DNA from: Pseudomonadota bacterium
GTDB taxonomy: Bacteria; Pseudomonadota; Gammaproteobacteria; Acidithiobacillales; Acidithiobacillaceae
Assembly: GCA_021839095.1 (NCBI GenBank)
Contig: JAKCBU010000012.1
Span: forward strand, 1-12,951
Length of the DNA stretch: 12,951 nt
Direction of reading: 5' to 3'
The position numbers and the translations under genes are program-made. Positions 1 through 8,976 of this stretch are shown piece after piece. Position 1 is the stretch's first letter; each line of letters begins with the position of its first letter. The notes below the pieces were generated by a model. The model was given only the letters and a program-made list of their open reading frames with translations, was not told the origin of the DNA and ran no database searches.

Positions 1-1176
1 GCGGATGATGCCCGGCGCGAGGGGGTTGGTGCTGTCTTCGTGCCGTGGTGCGGCACCGCAACTGTCCTGCAGATAGGCGCAGGTGTCCGCGTCATACCGT
101 CCGCTTCCCTCACAGAGTTCGGCGAGGACGGCGCCGGCTTCGACGGAGGCGAGCTGATCCTGATCGCCGAGGAGGATGAGACGGGCGGAAGCAGGCAGGG
201 CGCGGAGCAGGGCGGCCATCATCTCCTGATGGATCATGGAGGCTTCGTCCACCACCAATACATCGAGTTCGAGGGGATGGGCGGCGTCATGGCGAAAGCG
301 GCGGCGGTCGTCGGGGTGGACGCCGAGCAGGTGGTGCAGGGTGCGCGCCGGACGCAGGCGGGCGAAGGTTTCGGCCAAGTCCATGCCGAGTGCCTGATTC
401 CATTGCGGCAGGGTGTCGACAGCGCTTTGCAGGGATTCGTCGATGCGCACGGCGGCCTTGCCGGTGGGCGCGGCGAGGACGATGCGTAAGGGGGAGGTGC
501 GGCTGGCCGCCATGAGCAGGGCGATGAGGCGGGCGACGGTGTAGGTTTTGCCGGTGCCGGGGCCACCGGTGATGATGCCGAAATGGTTGCGCACGGCCAG
601 GGCGCAAGCGATTTTTTGCCAGGGGAGAGTCTCGCTGGATTTTTCGGGCCCCGGGAAGAGTCGCTCCAGCCAGCAGCGCAACGTCTCGGCGTCGATGACA
701 TCGGCGACGCGCTGCCGGACCCGCTGGCGCAGGGTCTCGGCGATGAACTGCTGGTCGCGCCAGTAGCGGCGCAGATAGAGACACCGCGCGCTGAGCACCA
801 AGGGTGTTTCTTCTGCGCCCGCCGGATGGGGAACGGTGCCCTTCGTGATCTGCACGCACCGGCTTTGGGCGAGGGTCTCCGTCCACTGATCGGAGCGGGA
901 CCACGGATCGAGTGCGGTCGCCAGTAGGGCCCGCTCCGGCGCGGGCCAGTCCAGGAATCCTTCCGGCGCGGCGAGGAAGGTTTCCAAGGTGATGCAGGTG
1001 TGGCCCCTCCCCTCCAAGTGTGCGAGAAGGGCGCCCGCCAGCGGCAGGAGGGCGGGGGCCTGCGGATCCAGGCGGACGAGGAACTGGGCGAAGGCGAAGT
1101 CGAGGGGCCGCAGCCAGCCTTCCTCAGTCCAGGTGCGGAGTTGGTCCATCATGGCTGAGGTCATGGGCTCGCTCAT
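1..1176 (-). CDS. recD: Exodeoxyribonuclease V alpha subunit RecD (N-terminal two thirds; cut by window edge)
   Basis: RecD is the fast 5'-3' superfamily 1 helicase of the RecBCD nuclease that processes double-strand breaks. The reading frame stays open from the ATG at 1176 to the window edge, giving 392 codons of a protein usually near 600 residues. The N-terminus carries the family's LRPLD signature (residues 22-26). The Walker A motif GGPGTGKT lies at about 204-211, followed by a Walker B region VVDEAS and then the GDQDQLASVEAG helicase motif. The later helicase motifs lie outside the window. The start ATG overlaps the recB stop as ATGA (1173-1176) with no Shine-Dalgarno visible, which suggests translational coupling. 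In-frame ATGs at codons 5, 9 and 10 are alternative starts. The gene is truncated only by the window; no frameshift was seen. Confidence 0.95.
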   Translation of the reverse strand, partial: MSEPMTSAMMDQLRTWTEEGWLRPLDFAFAQFLVRLDPQAPALLPLAGALLAHLEGRGHTCITLETFLAAPEGFLDWPAPERALLATALDPWSRSDQWTETLAQSRCVQITKGTVPHPAGAEETPLVLSARCLYLRRYWRDQQFIAETLRQRVRQRVADVIDAETLRCWLERLFPGPEKSSETLPWQKIACALAVRNHFGIITGGPGTGKTYTVARLIALLMAASRTSPLRIVLAAPTGKAAVRIDESLQSAVDTLPQWNQALGMDLAETFARLRPARTLHHLLGVHPDDRRRFRHDAAHPLELDVLVVDEASMIHQEMMAALLRALPASARLILLGDQDQLASVEAGAVLAELCEGSGRYDADTCAYLQDSCGAAPRHEDSTNPLAPGIIR

Positions 1177-4100
1177 GGCTGGGTTGCACGCTGCGGCAAG
1201 CCGAAGAGGCCGTCGAGGGCGTCGAGCAGGGCGAGGTCGGCGGGAAGGTGGAGCATGCCCCGTTCCGGTCCTCGCAATCCGCGCAGGAAGTAGAAGAGGG
1301 TACCACCGAGATGCGTTCCGGGCCGGTAGCCGCTGCCCATGCGCTGGCGCAGCAAGCGGTGCAGGGCCAGTTGATAGAGGCTGGATTGCAGTTCATAACG
1401 ATGGCCGAGGGTGGCGTTGCGCAGGGCTTCGGCATGGTAATCGGCGTCGCCGCTACCGAGGGTGTTGGATTTGTAGTCAAGGATGTAATAACGCCCGTCC
1501 TGCTCGAAGACCAGGTCCATGGAGCCGCGCATCATGCCGTGGATGATCCGCTGAGGGAGCCTGGGGCGCCCGATGCCGGGGAAAATATGCTGTTGACAGA
1601 GCCGGTCCAACGCCTCACTGCGCAGGGCATCGCTGGGAAACCAGAAGGCCATTTCGCTCCGGGGGTCGCGGAGATCGCAGAGCGTCGCTGCGAGGGGGGC
1701 GAGGGGGTTATGGAGGATGGCTTGCAGCCATTCGGCGGTTTCTTCGGTCCAATCGCTCAGGCCGGCCTGGGTACAGGCCTTGTGCAGTGATTCGGCAAAG
1801 TGGTCCTGACCAGCTTGACCAAAACCGCTCAGGGCAAGCCGTTGCAGTTGCGCGTGGAGAAAAGTGCCGGCGTTCATACCCTGCGGATAGCGATGCCAGG
1901 GCGCGCCGGTCCGGGCGCGCCGGGGCGCCGCCGAATCGGCGGGAAGGTCGCGCACCAGGTGGGAGAAGCTGGCGACGCCCCAGTGCTTCTCGAAGCGCGC
2001 GGTATATTCCGCGGGCGGATTGCGGGTGCCATCGGGGTGACGCGCGACCCTCGTCGTGGGGAGGTGATCCGGTAGCGTCTCGACGGTAATCTCCGGGGAG
2101 CGTCGGGCGCAGTCGTCGAGCAGAGTGGCGAGATCACGGACGGGGGGGCATTGACTGCCCAACAGGTGGGCGATGGCGCTGCCGGTAAAGATCGGTGTTC
2201 CCGCCGTCTTTGGTGTGGCGAGACCCAGCCAGAGGGCGTGCTCGGCACGGGTGAGGGCGACGTAGAGGAGGCGGAGGTCTTCCTGCAATCGCGCCCTTTC
2301 TGCGGCCGCCGTGTCGCCGCTTTCCCAGTGGATGGCGGGCTGTCCTTCCGCATGCCGCGTGACGGTGAACGGGCTGGCCTTGGCCGGCTTGCAGGTGGCG
2401 ATGAAGGGCAGGAACACCAGCGGATATTGCAGGCCTTTGGCGGCGTGGATGGTGACCACGCGCAGCAGTTCGGCATCGCTCTCCAGCCGCAGGATGTGGG
2501 CGTCGCTCTGATCACTCCCGGCGGCGATGGCCTCGCGCAGGTGGTGGATGAGGGCTTCGGGGCCGTCGAGGGTGGCGCTCGCCTGTTGCAGGAGTTCGCC
2601 GAGGTGGAGCAGGTTGGTGAGGCGGCGTTCGCCCTCGACCCGGGTCAGCAGCCGGGCGGCGATGCCGAACTGGTGGATGCTGTGGTGAAGCATGGCCAGC
2701 ACGCCCTGCCGCCGCCATTGTCGGGACAGGTCCTGGAATTGCTCCAGTTGCGCCTCCCAGGCCGCTTCGTCCTGATTGAAGGCATCCAGGGCGCTGAGGG
2801 ACTGCCCCAGCAGCGGCAGGGCGAGGGCGACGCGCAAGCGGCGGGTATCTTCGGGCTCGGCGACGGCTTCCAGCCAGAGGAGCAGGTCGCGGGCCTCCTC
2901 ACTGGCGTAGACGGAATCCCGCTCCGAAAGGAAGACGCTGTGCAGTTGGCGGCGTTCGAGCGCCTGGCGGATGCTGGCGGCCTCAAAGCGGTCACGAACG
3001 AGAATGGCGATGTTTCTGGGTTGGATCGGCCGGGGTTCCCGACCCGCTTCGGCGAAAACGGCGGTGGGATCGGTCAGCAGGGTGGCGATGCGTTCTGCCG
3101 CCTGCTCGGCGCAGCGCTCCAGGTAGTCTCCTTTGCTGAGCGGCTCGGCGCTGACCCAGAAGGTGAGGGCCGGGGCGGGTGATCCACCGGTCTGCCAGCA
3201 TTTTTTCTGGCCATGGGCCTGCACGGGCTGATAGGGGAGCGGGTTGCCGGTGCCGGGCGCAGCATAGGCAAAAGCGCCTTGGGAGCTATTTTGTTCGACA
3301 GCGCTGTAGAGGGTGTTGAGGGTGCTGACCAGTGCGTGGCTGGAGCGATAATTGGTGCCGAGCGCATAATGGCGGCCCTCGGTCAGGCGACGCGCCTGCA
3401 GATAACTGTCGATGTCCGCGCCCCGAAAAGCATAGATGGACTGCTTGGGGTCACCGATGAGCAGAAGCAGGGTGTCGGGGTCGTTGTCGGCGGCATGATA
3501 GATATCGTCGAAGATCTGATATTGCAGGGCGGAGGTATCCTGAAACTCGTCGATGAGAGCGACGGGATATCTCTGCCGCAGGCGAGCGGCGAACGCCGGT
3601 CCCCGGGTGTCGTCGTGCAGGACCCCGGCGAGACGCCGCTGGTGGTCGGTAAAGCCCACCTGCCTCCTCTGGGCCTTGAGCTGGCTCAGCCGGGCGTTGA
3701 TCCAGGCGGCGGCGTGGGTGCGAATTTCGCCGTGCAGTTGGGTGAATTGTTGAGCGATGGTCTCTAGCGCACTGAACAGGGTATCCAGTACCTCGGCCGC
3801 GGGGTGAACGACGAGAGGCGGCTTGTTCTTGCAATAGCCCGGCAGTTTGCTGGCAGAAAGGCGCTGACATGTATCCGGTTCGCCGGGGATCAGTATATCG
3901 GGATGGTCGGCCCAATCACGCAATGCGGCGAGGGTTCGGGTGACCATAGCTGCGCTTAGGCTATTACCATTCAATGGATTGTTCGCTTTGGGACCGTTGA
4001 CGAGCCCTAACAACCACTCCGCAAACGCATCATGCTCCGCCGCCCATCGCGCCTTGAGGGCGGCGAGTCGCCGTCGGGGCGCGGCGAGGGCATCGGGCAG

Positions 4101-4763
4101 CCAGTCCGCCAGCGTGGATTCGGGGGTGGGCAGGGGCGGATCGAGTTTGCACAGGGCTTCTGTCTCCTGCCGGACTTTACCGGGGCAGGAAAAGAGCTGG
4201 AGAACCTCACTGAGGGCGGGTTCGCCCAGCGGGTAGATTTCCTGCCGCCAGAAGTCGCGCACGGCGTCGTCGCGCAGATCGGTCTCATCCAGGAGCAGGG
4301 TTTCACGGAAGTCGCTGCCCGTGGCGAAGGCATGCTCGCGCAGGGTGCGCTGGCACCAGGCGTCGATGGTGAAAATGGCGCTGTCGTCCATGGCGTCGGC
4401 GGCGAGGGCGAGCTGGTGCGCGGCCTGGGCGCGGACCCTGGGATCGGCGTAATCGACCAGCAGTGCCTCGAGAAGGGCATCCGGCGCCATGGGATTGCCG
4501 GTGTGCCGGAAATACTGGGCGGCGGTTTGTAGACGGTCGCGAATGCGCTCCTTGAGTTCCTGGGTGGCGGCGCGGGTGAAGGTCATCACCAGAATGTCTT
4601 CGGGCAGAAGGGCGCGGGTGAAGCGCTCGCCCTCCGCGCCGTGCCCGAGGACCAGGCGCAGATAGAGGGCGGCGATGGTCCAGGTCTTGCCGGTGCCGGC
4701 GCTGGCCTCGATGAGGCGGCTGCCATGCAGGGGCAGATGCAAGGGATCGAGGATCGTGATCAT
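1173..4763 (-). CDS. recB: Exodeoxyribonuclease V beta subunit RecB (helicase-nuclease)
   Basis: RecB is the 3'-5' UvrD-like helicase and the only nuclease of RecBCD, and it also loads RecA after Chi. The protein has 1196 residues from the ATG at 4763, against about 1180 in E. coli. Helicase motifs appear in order: Walker A ASAGTGKT (about 19-26), LIDEFQDTS (about 404), GDPKQSIYAFRG (about 438), NYRSS (about 470), TIHAAKGLQYP (about 774) and LYVALTRAEHA (about 835). The C-terminal nuclease domain keeps the expected metal and catalytic residues: His in GTFLH (970), Asp in SMDLVF (1083), and Asp/Lys in LDYKSN (1096/1098). It therefore looks active. I chose the ATG at 4763 because it makes a 4-nt ATGA overlap with recC, as at the neighbouring junctions. 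A GTG at 4778 would add five residues. Unlike in E. coli, no ptrA lies between recC and recB. Confidence 0.97.
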   Translation of the reverse strand: MITILDPLHLPLHGSRLIEASAGTGKTWTIAALYLRLVLGHGAEGERFTRALLPEDILVMTFTRAATQELKERIRDRLQTAAQYFRHTGNPMAPDALLEALLVDYADPRVRAQAAHQLALAADAMDDSAIFTIDAWCQRTLREHAFATGSDFRETLLLDETDLRDDAVRDFWRQEIYPLGEPALSEVLQLFSCPGKVRQETEALCKLDPPLPTPESTLADWLPDALAAPRRRLAALKARWAAEHDAFAEWLLGLVNGPKANNPLNGNSLSAAMVTRTLAALRDWADHPDILIPGEPDTCQRLSASKLPGYCKNKPPLVVHPAAEVLDTLFSALETIAQQFTQLHGEIRTHAAAWINARLSQLKAQRRQVGFTDHQRRLAGVLHDDTRGPAFAARLRQRYPVALIDEFQDTSALQYQIFDDIYHAADNDPDTLLLLIGDPKQSIYAFRGADIDSYLQARRLTEGRHYALGTNYRSSHALVSTLNTLYSAVEQNSSQGAFAYAAPGTGNPLPYQPVQAHGQKKCWQTGGSPAPALTFWVSAEPLSKGDYLERCAEQAAERIATLLTDPTAVFAEAGREPRPIQPRNIAILVRDRFEAASIRQALERRQLHSVFLSERDSVYASEEARDLLLWLEAVAEPEDTRRLRVALALPLLGQSLSALDAFNQDEAAWEAQLEQFQDLSRQWRRQGVLAMLHHSIHQFGIAARLLTRVEGERRLTNLLHLGELLQQASATLDGPEALIHHLREAIAAGSDQSDAHILRLESDAELLRVVTIHAAKGLQYPLVFLPFIATCKPAKASPFTVTRHAEGQPAIHWESGDTAAAERARLQEDLRLLYVALTRAEHALWLGLATPKTAGTPIFTGSAIAHLLGSQCPPVRDLATLLDDCARRSPEITVETLPDHLPTTRVARHPDGTRNPPAEYTARFEKHWGVASFSHLVRDLPADSAAPRRARTGAPWHRYPQGMNAGTFLHAQLQRLALSGFGQAGQDHFAESLHKACTQAGLSDWTEETAEWLQAILHNPLAPLAATLCDLRDPRSEMAFWFPSDALRSEALDRLCQQHIFPGIGRPRLPQRIIHGMMRGSMDLVFEQDGRYYILDYKSNTLGSGDADYHAEALRNATLGHRYELQSSLYQLALHRLLRQRMGSGYRPGTHLGGTLFYFLRGLRGPERGMLHLPADLALLDALDGLFGLPQRATQP

Positions 4764-7700
4764 GGGTGCGTCTGCCACACCAGCGTTTCCAGCCAGTCCG
4801 CGAAGGGGCGGTAAAGGGCTTCGGCATATTCCGCGAAGCCGCGTTGTCCCGGTCCGATTCGGGCGCCGCTGAGCGTGGCGAAATCGGGATAGTCGCGCAA
4901 CAGGCTGAGATCCTGTTGCACTTCGCCGATCAGGTGCTCATTGCCGTCGTAAATCAGGGCCGGGTTTTTCCCCCGCAGGCGGGCAAGCGCGGTTTTGAGT
5001 GTGACGGGCAGGGGTTGGCAGAGACCCTCCTGCCAGAAGCCCAGCAGGTCATCCAGCAGTGTGGTGCCATCACCCTCCAGGGGCGTGGCGCGGATGACCC
5101 CGTCCCGGCCGACGAGAACGCCACCGCAGGGCAGGCCGATGACGGCGGCGAGCCTCTGCTGAAGCCAGAGGGCCGCCAGCTTGCCCCCATCGGGGGTCTT
5201 GCCGTCCTTGTCCAGCAGGCGGCCGGCATGGAGCTGGACGAAGGCGAGATCTCCCGACCGGTTTTGGCACAAGGTCGGCAACCAGTCCGCCAGACACATT
5301 TGCCCGCGGGTGTGGGTGATGACTCGTCGTTGTGGTGTTGCGATCCATTCCGCGCCGATCTCCCGCCAGGCGGTGAGGATGGGGGTGGCCTCGTCCAACA
5401 GCGTGGTTGCGGTTCTCGCCGCCAGACCAGCGAGGGGATACCGGCCGCTGCGTTGCTGCGCCCGCACCCTTTCGGCAAGGCACGCAGGGCCGTTTTTTTG
5501 CGCGGCCTTGAGCAAGTCGTCAAGCAGGTGGTAGGTTTCGAGGCCATCCAGGGTGAAGGGTTCGTCATCTTCCGCCGTTGGATCCACCGCGCTGAAAATG
5601 GTACGCAGGCGTTGCCGGTAAAAGGCGCGCGCCGGCCAGCGGAAAAACTCCAGCAGTGCGTCGAGGCGCCGCGGGGTGACCTCCGCCGGGACAGGGAGCC
5701 CGGCATCTTCCACGATCGTCCGTGGTGCTGGGTACCATTCGCGGGACCAGGTGCGCAGCCCTTGTTTGTTTTGCAGATAGTCCGGACTGAAGGGTTGGAG
5801 CGGATGGACGAAGGTGCGTTTTTCCAGCACGCTTTTTTCGTGACGTTCCCGTGCTTCTTCGGACAGCGGCCAGCCGTCGCGAATGGTGTCCCGCAACTGG
5901 GCCACCAGCAGGGAGGGCGCCAATTCCTGGTTGTTGCGCTGATCCCGCCCCGTCCAACTGAGGTACAGTTCCTGCCGGGCGGCGAGCAGCGCCTCCAGCA
6001 TCAGATAACGATCGTCGTCGCGGCGGGAGCGGTCACCGGGGCGGGCCATGCCGGGCAGGGCCATGAGATCGAAATCCGGACGCGGGCTGCGTCGGGGATA
6101 ATCCCCCTCGTTCATGCCGAGCAGGCAGACCAGCGGATAGGGTACGGCGCGCATGGGCAGAAGGGTGCAGAAGGTGACGCCGCCGCCGAGAAAGCTACGC
6201 CCCAAATCCGGTGCGTCCAGCATCTCCAGCCAAGCGCCGCGAAACACGGCGAGGGGGATCGCTGCACGGAAATTCGCCGCGTCGCAGTCCGCCTGCCATT
6301 GGCGCAAGGCTTCTTCCAGATGATGCAGCAGGACTTCGTCGTCGGCATCGCTGGCGCTGAAAAAGTCGGTGAGCAGGATGCGGGCGGTCTCGCCCCAGCG
6401 GTCCGGCGTCAGCGGCTCGACCAAGTTGTGCTGCCAGTGCTCCAGCTTTTCCAATAGTTGACTGAGGGGTCCGAGGAGCGCGGCATCCAGCCCGCCCGCC
6501 GCACCGTAGGCTTCGATCTCCGCGAAATGACTGTCGTCGCCGTTGGCGTAGCCGAGACAGAGGCGCTGCAGGGCAAAATCGCCGCTATTCTGGGGTCCGC
6601 AATGGGGCAGACCCAGCGCGGCGCGCTGTTCCGCCGAAAGGCCCCAGCGCCAACCCGCGCCGGCCAGCCAGTGCTGGATGATGGGCAGGTCTTCCAACGT
6701 CCATCCGAAGTGTCGACGCAGGGCGGGGCAGTTGAGGAGATCGCGGATTTCGCTCTGTCGACAGCGCTGCTCCGGCAAACGCAACAACCAGTCCAGAGCC
6801 TGGAGTACGGGCTGCTCGTCGCGGGCCCGCAAGTCGACGATGTGGTAAGGGATATAACGCGCATCGTCCCGCGCGTATTGATCGAAAGTGGCGCGAATCA
6901 AGGGGGCGAAGCTGCCGATCTCCGGTACCATGACGATGGTGTCGCGAGGTTGCAGTGTGCCGGTGGCGAAACGATCCAGCAATTGATCGTGGAGAATCTG
7001 CACCTCGCGCAACGCACTGTGGGCGATGTGAAAGACCACGGATGTGTCTCCGTCCTCTACCGGCGTGCAGGTCTGCGGACTGACGCCTTCGAGATCACGG
7101 ATGCGGACCTGCAACTGACGCAGGAGAGTGTCGCCCCGATCCTCGCTGAAAAGATCGATACGTGGAAGGCTGCTCTGCTGCCGCAGCGTCATCGTTTCGT
7201 CGCACTGGTCCAACAGATTGAGAAAGTCACGACCCTGACGGCCCCAGGCGGCGAGGAGCGGATTGCCAAACTGATGCAAGTCTTCCGGCGCGGTGTTTGA
7301 GAGATCGCGACCGTGGCGCAGAGACTGGCGGCGGCGTTCGCGACGCAGCAGTTCGCGCCCGGAAACGATGTCGGCCCAGTGATAGCGGCAAGGGTTGGGT
7401 ACCGCCAGAATCACCTGCATCCGCCGTCCCAGCGCGGCCAGCGCCGTCAGGCTCTGTTCCGGCAGAGTGGCCGCCCCGAAGAGCGTAACGCGGCGGGGCA
7501 ACGGTGCCGCAGGAGGCTGCCCGGCGTTCAGGGCGGCGAGGAACCGGTCATGCACCTGCGCCCGGCCCAGGGCCCGGTCCGGTCCGTTCTGTTGCAGATC
7601 GCGCCGTAATGCCTGCCAGAGCCGGGGCTGCCAGCTTTGACCGGCGGGCAGGGCCATGCGCTCGCCGTCACCGCGCCGCAGCAGGGACTGGTCGGCGGCC

Positions 7701-8185
7701 CAGTCCGTGAGCCAGTCGCCACGATAAACCTGATACTGATCGAAGAGATCGGCGATCTGTGCGGCCATTTGCCAAAGCCGCTCCGACGCGCCATCCGGCT
7801 GCGCCGCCCGGTCCAGAAAATGTCGTAGAGGAGCGAAATCGGTCTGGGGCAGCAGTTCCGGCAAGAGGCGCATCAGGCGCCAGGTGAGGGGTGCCTTGTC
7901 CAGCGGCGAGCGGGTGGAGAGGATGCCTTGACCCAACACCCGTCCATAGCTGTCCCAGAGAAAGCGCCCTGGCAGGGTGACGCGCACCGCCGCGCAGATG
8001 CCTTCATGGGCCGCCAGGGTCCACTGCAGCCACTCGGCGATGCCGTTGCTCTGGACGAGAAAGATTTCCTCTTCCAACGCTTGCAGCGGGTGTTCGCGCA
8101 ACCACTCCAGAACGGCATCGCTGAGCCATTCCAGGCGGTCGCCATGGAGGACGATGAAGCCCGGTTCGATGTCCTGACGGCTCAT
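4760..8185 (-). CDS. recC: Exodeoxyribonuclease V gamma subunit RecC (Chi-recognition subunit)
   Basis: RecC is the scaffold that splits the duplex, holds RecB and RecD, and scans the 3' strand for Chi. The protein has 1141 residues from the ATG at 8185 (E. coli has about 1122). Family landmarks are an N-terminal LVQSNGIAEWLQW block (about 43-55), REVQILHDQLL (about 392), LLGMNEGDYPRR (about 690), then GDRSRRDDDRYLMLEALLAA and an SLLVAQL block. The helicase-like folds lack a canonical Walker A, as expected for RecC, which has lost ATPase activity. The start is the ATG that overlaps the upstream stop as ATGA (8182-8185). It is followed by MSRQDIEPGF and then IVLHGDRLEWL, which resembles the family N-terminus. 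The frame is open upstream to 8308, but that extension is arginine-rich shadow sequence overlapping the upstream gene. The end overlaps recB by 4 nt. Confidence 0.97.
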   Translation of the reverse strand: MSRQDIEPGFIVLHGDRLEWLSDAVLEWLREHPLQALEEEIFLVQSNGIAEWLQWTLAAHEGICAAVRVTLPGRFLWDSYGRVLGQGILSTRSPLDKAPLTWRLMRLLPELLPQTDFAPLRHFLDRAAQPDGASERLWQMAAQIADLFDQYQVYRGDWLTDWAADQSLLRRGDGERMALPAGQSWQPRLWQALRRDLQQNGPDRALGRAQVHDRFLAALNAGQPPAAPLPRRVTLFGAATLPEQSLTALAALGRRMQVILAVPNPCRYHWADIVSGRELLRRERRRQSLRHGRDLSNTAPEDLHQFGNPLLAAWGRQGRDFLNLLDQCDETMTLRQQSSLPRIDLFSEDRGDTLLRQLQVRIRDLEGVSPQTCTPVEDGDTSVVFHIAHSALREVQILHDQLLDRFATGTLQPRDTIVMVPEIGSFAPLIRATFDQYARDDARYIPYHIVDLRARDEQPVLQALDWLLRLPEQRCRQSEIRDLLNCPALRRHFGWTLEDLPIIQHWLAGAGWRWGLSAEQRAALGLPHCGPQNSGDFALQRLCLGYANGDDSHFAEIEAYGAAGGLDAALLGPLSQLLEKLEHWQHNLVEPLTPDRWGETARILLTDFFSASDADDEVLLHHLEEALRQWQADCDAANFRAAIPLAVFRGAWLEMLDAPDLGRSFLGGGVTFCTLLPMRAVPYPLVCLLGMNEGDYPRRSPRPDFDLMALPGMARPGDRSRRDDDRYLMLEALLAARQELYLSWTGRDQRNNQELAPSLLVAQLRDTIRDGWPLSEEARERHEKSVLEKRTFVHPLQPFSPDYLQNKQGLRTWSREWYPAPRTIVEDAGLPVPAEVTPRRLDALLEFFRWPARAFYRQRLRTIFSAVDPTAEDDEPFTLDGLETYHLLDDLLKAAQKNGPACLAERVRAQQRSGRYPLAGLAARTATTLLDEATPILTAWREIGAEWIATPQRRVITHTRGQMCLADWLPTLCQNRSGDLAFVQLHAGRLLDKDGKTPDGGKLAALWLQQRLAAVIGLPCGGVLVGRDGVIRATPLEGDGTTLLDDLLGFWQEGLCQPLPVTLKTALARLRGKNPALIYDGNEHLIGEVQQDLSLLRDYPDFATLSGARIGPGQRGFAEYAEALYRPFADWLETLVWQTHP

Positions 8186-8976
8186 ACGGGGGCGGGCAAG
8201 GTGCCGAGGATGGCTCCGGCGGATCGCATGCGTTGCAGAAAAGCGCGTATGCTTGCCTCCAGATTGCGCAGATCCGCCCCTTTCTCCAAGAACCCGCTTT
8301 CCCGCCACTGGGCGAAAAGGGCGGCGCCGGGCATGGGGTTCTCGCGCAGCGTGGCGAAAAGGCGGAGGCCAAGGCCATCCAGCACGATCATCTGCACGAC
8401 GTCTTTCGCATCACGATAGAGAAAAAGCGGGCTGAATTCCGCTGTGAGCGCTGGTGCCGCCGTGAAGGCGGGTTCGAGAATCAGCCGTTGTACCGGGTAA
8501 CGATATTGCAGTAGGGCATGTACCGGATTCAACACGGCGGGAGCGGTCCAAGGATCGCCGTCGGGCGTCATATGGTCAGGCGGTGGGTCCGCCTCCGCCA
8601 CGGTCAGTGCGAGCTCCAACCACTCCAGGTGGGCGAGCTCGAGGGCGTAGGGCTGTGTCGCCGTCAAGTCTTCCTGACGGGCGCTGAGATAGGCGAGGAA
8701 TTCATCCGGTATCTGCCGGAAAAAAGGGCTGCGACAGGCGTGTTCGGCGATAAAGGCGTCTCGCCATTTCCGCCATTGCGCCTCGCCCATCGCCCGTATC
8801 CAGTGAGGGAAGCAGGCCTGCAAGGGGGTTGTGAAATTGGCGACGAGCAGTTCGCGGTAGAGTTCCGCCGCCTGAGGATCGAAGCCGGGGGGGCAGGCAT
8901 GGTCCGCGGGTCCGCGCAGGTGTGCGGCGAGGGCCGTGATCAGCCCCGGATCGTTTTTGGATTCAGTGGGTGCCAC
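8182..8976 (-). CDS. HvfC-like DUF2063 protein (putative RiPP maturation partner)
   Basis: The protein has 264 residues and is a DUF2063 (PF09836) family member, a family labelled a putative DNA-binding domain and now also linked to peptide maturation beside DUF692 oxidases. The N-terminal helical domain (about 10-110) shows the family pattern AELYRELLVANFTTPLQACFP, then FFRQIPDEFLAYL. The C-terminal half contains the typical NPVHALLQYRYPVQRL segment (about 165-180). In known systems this partner is thought to bring the precursor peptide to the iron oxidase; that role here is inference. The start is a GTG at 8976, overlapping the DUF692 stop by 14 nt, with no clear Shine-Dalgarno. The stop overlaps recC as ATGA. 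The neighbours imply co-expression both with the DUF692 enzyme upstream and with RecBCD downstream. Because of the DNA-binding label, a DNA-related role cannot be excluded from sequence alone. Confidence 0.85.
   Translation of the reverse strand: MAPTESKNDPGLITALAAHLRGPADHACPPGFDPQAAELYRELLVANFTTPLQACFPHWIRAMGEAQWRKWRDAFIAEHACRSPFFRQIPDEFLAYLSARQEDLTATQPYALELAHLEWLELALTVAEADPPPDHMTPDGDPWTAPAVLNPVHALLQYRYPVQRLILEPAFTAAPALTAEFSPLFLYRDAKDVVQMIVLDGLGLRLFATLRENPMPGAALFAQWRESGFLEKGADLRNLEASIRAFLQRMRSAGAILGTLPAPV

Noticed and set aside
234..904. Two minus-strand frames overlapping recD (234-701 and 287-904)
   Set aside because: They are Arg/Pro/Ala-rich frameshifted shadows. The true frame, open to the window edge, carries the Walker A and Walker B motifs of RecD.
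2151..3182. Plus-strand open frame of 343 codons antisense to recB
   Set aside because: It is a shadow of recB helicase sequence. The translation is low in recognisable motifs, and the minus-strand frame is unmistakably RecB.
4766..6457. Plus-strand open frame of 563 codons antisense to recC
   Set aside because: It lies wholly opposite recC, which has clear family motifs. Its composition looks like the complement of GC-rich codons, and it has no recognisable domain.
8186..8308. N-terminal extension of recC to 8308
   Set aside because: It would overlap the DUF2063 gene by more than 120 nt with basic, shadow-like sequence. The ATG at 8185 fits the family N-terminus and the ATGA overlap.
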